A model generated the notes under the pieces. That model was not told where the DNA came from. It worked only from the letters and a program-made list of their open reading frames with translations, and searched no databases. From Streptomyces sp. LX-29 (GTDB lineage Bacteria > Actinomycetota > Actinomycetes > Streptomycetales > Streptomycetaceae): a stretch of DNA of 64,000 nt. Shown here one piece after another: positions 58,800 through 64,000 of this stretch (its first letter is position 1; the number at the start of each line of letters is the position of its first letter). The translations under genes and the position numbers were made by a program. The stretch covers positions 8,069,559 through 8,133,558 of the forward strand of contig NZ_CP089746.1 of assembly GCF_029541745.1 (NCBI RefSeq), read 5' to 3'.

Positions 58800-59300
58800 G
58801 GTCCGAAGGGTTGGCCGTACTACTGCAACGGCGTTTTGGTCGGTGACGGCCACCGCCGGGCGGGTACGCCGCTGCGCGCCGCTCAGGACGAGGCCGGTGC
58901 CCCGGCCGGTTTGTGGACGGGCCGGGGCCTGGCCGCGGTCGGCCTCAAGGCCGGGGGCGTGGTGACCGAGCGGCAGGCCTAACTGCTCCTGGGGGAGGGC
59001 CGTCACCCAGACGCCGACCAGATCGAGCGCGAGCGCCTGAAGGGGCGGGTGACGATCCGGCGAAGGCGCGGCGGGTGACCGTGCTGGGCAGGGTCATCAA
59101 GCACAACCAGTCGCAGGAGACTGAGAAGGCCAAGGAGCGGACGCTCTGGCTGGCCATGGACTTGGTGTTCCGGGCGCCGTCGACGGCACAGATCGCGTGG
59201 GCGCTGCTCGGTGAGGAGCACCGCCTGGTGCTGGAGCTGTGCCAGGACATCGCCCGAGACAAGACGCTGGCGTGGTTGGAGGACTCGTTCGCGCAGGCTG
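58800..59300 (+). pseudogene. TrwC/MobF relaxase remnants
   Basis: Separate pieces of a plasmid relaxase: near 58840-59030 APAGLWTGRGLAAVGLKAGG, VVTERQA, a stop, then LLLGEGRHPDADQIERERLK; near 59110-59285 LWLAMDLVFRAPSTAQIAWA and LVLELCQDIARDKTLAWLED. These match the N-terminal region of Streptomyces TrwC-type relaxases. Internal stops and gaps show decay. TACTGCAACGG at 58818 is also found at 42970. Confidence 0.6.
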
Positions 59301-59394
59301 TGCCGCTGAGGATGCCTGGGTGTCTGGGGGCCCTATGCCTTTGGTCAAGGAAAACGGGCGAGCGTTGGGTTGGTGAGCCGGGCAGCATGTCAGG

Positions 59395-59880
59395 GTGGCT
59401 GATCTGCTGTGGGGTGACGTGAAGTGCTTCTTCGACCCGGACTTGATGGGGTCGTTGCCGGACGTGCGCGTCCCGAATGCCTCGGTGGAGGACTGGCAGG
59501 CGGTCCTCGATCTTGTCGCGGAGAGCGGCTGGAAGTGTCGATATTCCGAGGGAGAGACGGTGCTTCCGGTGCCTCGGGCGGAGGCCGTGCTGTCCCGTCC
59601 GGCGGATTCCGAGCGCCCGGACCTGCGGGTCTGGCCGACTGCCGACGTGCTGGCGATCTTCCGTTTCCATGCCGACGATGAAGTCGACTTCGATGTCGAC
59701 CTGCGGGAGTTGCAGGGCCAGGAGCGACTCGACGTGTTCTGCGGCTTCCTTCGGGAGATCGGGCGGCGGTTGGGCAAGCCGGTGCTGATGGATCCGGAGG
59801 GCGACTGGGGCCATCCGGTGCTCGGCTTCGATGTCGAGGCTGATCGAGTCGTTGTCCTCGCAGAGCCGCTGGTCAGGTGA
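59395..59880 (+). CDS. Conserved hypothetical protein (161 aa)
   Basis: GTG 59395 starts VADLLWGDVKCFFDPDLMGS; further WQAVLDLVAESGWKCRYSEG, WPTADVLAIFRFHADDEVDF and RLDVFCGFLREIGRRLGKPV. An acidic alpha-beta protein, common as an orphan in Streptomyces and often beside mobile genes; no known function. It is read without interruption, unlike the remnants on both sides. The RBS is weak. Confidence 0.7.
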   Translation: MADLLWGDVKCFFDPDLMGSLPDVRVPNASVEDWQAVLDLVAESGWKCRYSEGETVLPVPRAEAVLSRPADSERPDLRVWPTADVLAIFRFHADDEVDFDVDLRELQGQERLDVFCGFLREIGRRLGKPVLMDPEGDWGHPVLGFDVEADRVVVLAEPLVR

Positions 59881-60650
59881 CTGCGGCCGACGGCTGGGGT
59901 TCGTATAGGGTGCCGTCGCGGAGCATGGCGAACAGGACGTCGGCCCATCGTCGGGCGAGGCAGAGCAGGGCCTGGGTGTGGTGCTCGCCCTGGGCGATCT
60001 TCTTGTCGTAGTAGGCCCGGGAGGCCGGGTCGCCCAGGGCGGCGAATGCGGAGAGGAAGAAAGCCCGTTTGAGCTGCTTGTTCGTCAAGGACGGCGGCTA
60101 GTGATCCGGCCAGGCTCGGGACGATCAGCGCGGCCGCGTCGGTGCCCGGAACGGTGACGGTCTGCTCGTCCAAGGCGTTGAAGATGTCGTCGACCAGCCG
60201 CTCGGCCATCCGCGGGGCCTTCGGCCGCAGCAGTGTGACCAGCCGCCGACGGCCCGCCTTGCGTATCTGTGCCGGGGATCCGAACCGGTCCAGCAGCGTG
60301 AGGACGGCCGGGTGCTGCAACCGTGGCCCCAGGACTCTCTCCAGCGAGGGGTGGATCTGGGGCAGCAGGCCGTGCAGCCTGTTGGCGACCCGGGTGGCCT
60401 CGCCAGCGAGGTCGCCGTCGAAGCCTACGATCATTTCCAGCTCGGCGATCGTCTCGTCCTCGCTGTCGATGGCCCGGAGCGTGTGGGGCATCGCGCGGGC
60501 GGCGTCGGCGATGATGAAGGCGTCCTTCGCGCCGGTCTTGGCCTCACTTGGGTAGAGGTCGGCGATCCACCGCATCGTCAGGCCGGGCAGGTAGGCGACA
60601 GCCGGCAGCAGCGGCGCTACAGGTGCGGCCCTGGATCTTCCCAGCTCATC
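59873..60650 (-). mobile_element. IS110-family transposase remnant
   Basis: The upstream part (YLPGLTMRWIADLYPSEAKT, GAKDAFIIADAARAMPHTLR) is the DEDD-type N-terminal domain of IS110 transposases, and the downstream part (TNKQLKRAFFLSAFAALGDP, ASRAYYDKKIAQGEHHTQAL, LCLARRWADVLFAML) their C-terminal Tnp_IS20 domain. The middle, with the catalytic Ser region, is deleted and the frames do not join. The N-terminal ~80 residues are also missing. Confidence 0.7.
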
Positions 60651-61708
60651 CACCTCAGCCGTCTCATCAAGACCAGTCCGGCTTCGGCTGTAATGCCTGT
60701 GCCCAGGCGGGATATGAGGCACCCTGGCGGGTCAGGGCCGGGCGGCAGCGAGCAGCTGTTCCCGGAGATCTCGTACGGCCGGCTTCGATTCATGGGGTTG
60801 GGCTTCGCGGACGAGGTCGAGGAAGCGTCGGCGGACGCGGGCGGATTCGACGTGTGAGCCGATGCGGATGGCGCGCAGGCCGGTGGCGCAGGCGGCTTCG
60901 AGGTCGTCGACGACCAGGAGGGCGCGGGCGGCGGCGATGGCGTCGAAGGCGCTGGAGCGGGCGAAGTCGCGTTCGGCAGCGGCGGTGCTCAGCAGGTCCA
61001 GGGCGCTGGTGGCGTGTTGGGGCTGGCCGCTGCTGCGGGAGAGGAAGAGCAGGACTTCGCCGAGGGTGGAGCTCAGTTCCGCGTGGTCGAGGTAGGCGAT
61101 GTACTCGGGCCGGTCCTCGACGGCATGCTCGTGGAAGATCTCCTGGGCGTGACGGACGCTGCGCAGGGCCTCAGGTGCCTCGCCCTGGAGGGCGGCGAAG
61201 CGGGCGGCCAGGGCGTAGAGGCCGGCGCGCAGGACGGGGTGGGCGTCGTTGCGGGTTCCGTACAGAGCCAGGGCGATGCAGTCGGAGGCGAGGTCGGGCC
61301 GGCCGAGGTAGCCCCAGATCCGGGCGAGGCACTGCAGCAGGTGTGAGGTGAGGTTGCGGTCCCCGCTTTCGCGGGCGGCGTGGACGGCCATGGTGAGGTA
61401 GCGGATGGCCGCAGGCCCCTGGGCGACGTCGTGGGACATCCAGCCGACGCAGCCGGCGAGGTCGGCGAGTTCGCGGAAGAGGAGCCGGCCGGTGGTCTCG
61501 GTGTAACGGCCGTCGCGGATGAGGCCCGTGGCCCAGGCCAGTTGCCCGGTGGCGGAGTGCAGAGTGCTGCCGCCGCCATGGCGGTTGTCCAGCTGCCGGA
61601 AGGCGCGGGTGTAGTCGGCGATCCGCGCGGCGTCTCCGGCGCCGAGCCGGGACCCGCGCGACTCGCTCACCCCAGGGAGGGTGTGGGAGGGGGCGTAGGC
61701 CCAGGTGT

Positions 61709-62690
61709 CTAGGCAGTGTCTGATGGCTCTTGGCCGGGATGGTGGATCTGTTGCCGTGCCGGGCAGGAGCCTGTCATGGTGCGTCGCCATGAACTGACGA
61801 ACGCTCAGTGGGAACGTATCGCTCCGCTGCTGCCGGAGACCGGTGGGCCGGGCGGGCGGTGGGCGGACCACCGGAGGGTGGTCAATGGGGTCCTGTTCCG
61901 GACCCGGACCGGGATTCCCTGGCGTGACCTGCCCGAACGCTACGGCCCCTGGCAGACCGTGTACGAACGACACCGGCGCTGGTCGGCCGACGGCACGTGG
62001 GCGAGGATCCTGCGCGCGTTGCAGACCGGCGCCGACGCCAGTGCCCGGGACGCAGACGGCTCCTGGGCGGTCAACGCCGACTCCACCACCTGCCGGGCCC
62101 ACCAGCACGCCGCCGGAGCCCGGCACCGGCCCCCGGTCGACCACCCGCAAAAAGGGGCGGGACCCGTGAGGACCCGGAGGGACGTGAGGCCCTGGGACAC
62201 TCCCGGGGCGGGCTGACCAGCAAGGTCCATCTGCTGGCCGACGACCGGTGCCGACCCCTGGTCTGGCTGACTTCCCCCGGCCAGCGCAGGGACAGCCCGA
62301 TGTTCATCCCGCTCATGCAGGCCCTTGCGGTCGCCCGCCCGGGACCCGCGCACCCGGCCGGACCGGGCCCGCGGTGACAAGGCGTACTCCAGCCGCGCCA
62401 ACCGCGCCTACCTGCGACAACGCCACATCAAGGCGACCATCGCGCAACCGGAGGACCAGCGTGCAAACCGCAGACGGCGGGGCCGGGCGGGAGGCCGGCC
62501 ACCGGCCTTCGAACACGAGCAGTACCGCCACCGGAACACGGTCGAACGCTGCGTCGGCAAGCTGAAACAACACCGGGCAGTGGCGACCAGGTACGACAAA
62601 CGCGACTACGTGTTCCAAGGAACCCTGGCCACCGCAGCCATCGTCATCTGGCTCCGCGATCTCATCAAAGAGCCATCAGACACTGCCTAG
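61709..62690 (+). mobile_element. IS5-family insertion sequence, 974 bp, with CTAG target duplication
   Basis: Perfect 19-bp terminal inverted repeats: GCAGTGTCTGATGGCTCTT (61713-61731) and its reverse complement (62668-62686). CTAG flanks both ends (61709-61712 and 62687-62690), a YTAR target as used by IS5-group elements. The element itself is 61713-62686 and carries one transposase gene. It interrupts a regulator gene cleanly. Confidence 0.9.
61776..62690 (+). CDS. IS5-family transposase with frameshift(s)
   Basis: OrfA from ATG 61776: RHELTNAQWERIAPLLPETG, HRRVVNGVLFRTRTGIPWRD, LPERYGPWQTVYERHRRWSA and GSWAVNADSTTCRAHQHAAG (first catalytic Asp). At about 62150 CGCAAAAAGGGGCGGG is a slippery tract; -1 there gives GHSRGGLTSKVHLLADDRCR then DSPMFIPLMQAL (second Asp). 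Near 62340 a further shift leads to DRARGDKAYSSRANRAYLRQ and RNTVERCVGKLKQHRAVATR (catalytic Glu), stopping at 62690. The first shift may be programmed, the second looks like a mutation. Confidence 0.75.
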
Positions 62691-63142
62691 CGCCGGCAGG
62701 AGCCGTTCGGGCTCGTACGGGATCGCCGGACGCGCCTGCTCCCCAGGGTGTGGGCTGGGCGTGGTGCTGGTTTGGGTGCCGTTGAGGAGCGCGGCGGAGG
62801 TCATGTGGGTCAGGTCGGTGAGGAGTTCGGTGGGCCCGCGGAAGCGGGTGAGGTCCTCAGAGTCTGCTTCTGCCAGCCCGAGGTCGGCTGCCGTCAGCCG
62901 CCGGCCGCACTTCGCGGAGAAGACGGCCGCGAGCAACTCGGGATGGGCGGGCGCGGCCTCTCGCCGCCCAGCCAGCGCCGTACCCGGGAACCATCGGGAC
63001 GCACGTGCGGGTAGCCGGCCCGCCCTGCTTCCCGGGTGACAGCGGTGGCGAGGCCCTTCTTGGTGAAGTCGCATATGCGGAACCAGTAGGCGAATGCGCT
63101 CTCGCCCTGCTTCGGATCGGTCTGGGGAACACCGGACGGCAT

Positions 63143-63432
63143 GGCGGCCTCCGCAGGAATGTCTGCGCTGGAACCCTCACCGGCGACAGTAGGGCACCAC
63201 AGCTCAGCCTGGTAGCGCCCCCGGTGGTCCGCCCCCTTTCGCTTCCCCCGTCCCGCCCGCCTTGCGCTGGCCGAAAGCGCCGCGCACACGCCTCCTGCCT
63301 CCGCCCATCCGGCCCCGCCCACACTCCCAGCACGAACAGGCATGCAGGCCCACAGGTACAGCCCGAAGGCGTGCGACGACCGACAACCTGCCCACGGCTT
63401 CCAGCTGAGGGCGGGCAGCAGGGGAAGACCCC
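63143..63432. other. Intergenic, no feature seen
   Basis: About 290 bp between the split regulator and the next remnant. No supported gene. Confidence 0.3.
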
Positions 63433-63800
63433 GTGGACGTCCCGTACATCGTCGTGGACCAGCTCACCCCGCAGCAGCTGCGGACGTGGAAGACCTACTT
63501 CGGTGACGTCGACCGGCCGTGGTACATCGAGGAAGGCATCTGGCGCCGCCCCAGGAGAAGGCCACCGCGGGCCCCTCCGGCTGGAGCGGCGAAGGCGACG
63601 CCCGCCGCCGGGTGATCCACTGCCGCTACCGGTACGGGTTGGTGCCGGACCACCGCCGCGCCCGCCATCGGGCTGAGGGACCTGTACCTCTACCACTCGG
63701 TCGCCGCGCCGCCGACGAGATCGCCGCACACGAAGCCGTCGTCCAGGCCGCGCTCGCGGCCGGCGGCTGGAAGCAGCAGCCCGGCGAGGGGAGGTTGACG
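63433..63800 (+). pseudogene. Fragmented small gene
   Basis: GTG 63433 begins VDVPYIVVDQLTPQQLRTWK then TYFGDVDRPWYIEEGIWRRP, clearly coding. After about 63545 the frame shifts: RRRVIHCRYRYGLVPDH in another frame and DEIAAHEAVVQAALAAGGWK in a third. Two indels at least. It is an actinobacterial mobile-element-associated hypothetical, not otherwise known. Confidence 0.45.
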
Positions 63801-64000
63801 GCTCCGGAAGGCCCTCATCCGCGCTCTTGCGGCACACCAGGTCGCCGTCCTGCGGGCCTTCCAGCGGGTAGGGAAGGAACTGGTTGTCGTGCCAGAAGCC
63901 CTCGGGGTCGAGGTAGACGACCTGCATGCCGCGCTCGCGGGCGCGGGCCTGGACCTTGCGACGGTCGGCGTGCAGCCCGACGACGAGCAGGCCCTTCGCG
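63800..64000 (-). CDS. Partial hypothetical protein running off the right edge
   Basis: Reading from 64000 down: AKGLLVVGLHADRRKVQARA, RERGMQVVYLDPEGFWHDNQ and FLPYPLEGPQDGDLVCRKSA. This is clearly coding and lacks its N-terminus. Its end, near 63805, runs into low-quality sequence with no stop in frame until 62857, so the gene is probably truncated there too. Unknown function; VVYLDPEGFW suggests an alpha-beta domain. Confidence 0.45.

Larger units (their letters stand above)
60732..63142 (-). pseudogene. Transcriptional regulator (HTH-TPR type) split by an IS element
   Basis: N-terminal part from ATG 63142: QGESAFAYWFRICDFTKKGL, ATAVTREAGRAGYPHVRPDG and SRVRRWLGGERP, a helix-turn-helix-like segment. 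A frameshift near 62955 leads to PELLAAVFSAKCGRRLTAAD and FRGPTELLTDLTHMTSAALL, ending at the IS (62690). Left of the IS the protein continues: DTWAYAPSHTLPGVSESRGS, ADYTRAFRQLDNRHGG, then TPR-like helices (FAALQGEAPEALRSVRHAQE) to 60732. Removing the IS with one CTAG gives CTG CCG GCG CTA GAC ACC in frame. The regulator resembles XRE-TPR regulators of Streptomyces; it is inactivated by insertion plus an independent frameshift. Confidence 0.8.

Overview
The window reads as Streptomyces-type actinobacterial DNA: GC is very high throughout, GTG starts are common, many genes have a TANNNT -10 box only 6 nt before the start codon (leaderless transcripts), and the families are typical of the genus (AfsR/SARP regulators, RheA/Hsp18, DUF2267, a TrwC-type relaxase remnant, a PASTA-less Ser/Thr kinase). 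Numerous gene fragments, IS remnants and frameshifted genes suggest an accessory, repeatedly rearranged part of the genome.

Layout. 1-5 kb: a partial PEP-synthase-like gene, a family-1 glycosyltransferase, a secreted serine hydrolase and small secreted or membrane proteins. 5-12 kb: conserved hypotheticals, a macrodomain protein, and an MFS exporter-RidA-TetR set with matching inverted-repeat operators. 12-15.5 kb: a membrane protein, gene and IS debris, and a lower-GC secreted CHAP-like protein. 15.5-17.7 kb: a heat-shock island with rheA, hsp18 (two RheA-type operators between them) and two DUF2267 genes. 18-24.6 kb: an SDR divergent from a giant SARP-NB-ARC-TPR regulator, then an HTH-TM-lectin protein.

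24.6-35.8 kb holds the most interesting system, a class II lanthipeptide cluster with three precursor genes, two LanM synthetases, one LanT protease/exporter and a small SARP activator. One arm (minus) is lanA1-lanM1-lanT. The opposite arm (plus) is lanA2-lanA3-lanM2. A shared 347-bp intergenic region carries six heptamers in strict 11-bp phase, the signature of a SARP operator, and a hairpin lies between the precursor(s) and lanM on each arm. Most likely the SARP switches on both arms, each LanM modifies the precursor(s) beside it, and the single LanT cleaves the leaders and exports all products.

36-47.7 kb: frameshifted EEP nuclease and Tat-exported protein genes, a lipoprotein, a Ser/Thr kinase, a secreted protein, a VOC protein followed by a 56-bp palindrome, a galE fragment and a YdeI-like protein. 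47.9-52.3 kb: an XRE-NACHT STAND ATPase and a divergent SDR/LysR pair with twin 15-bp palindromes. 52.4-57.7 kb: a Tn7-like transposition module (TnsA, TnsB, TnsC, TniQ) with candidate ends and TnsB-type end repeats. 58-64 kb: an Mrr-type endonuclease, relaxase and IS110 remnants, and a regulator split by a 974-bp IS5-family element; joining the flanks with one CTAG copy restores its reading frame.
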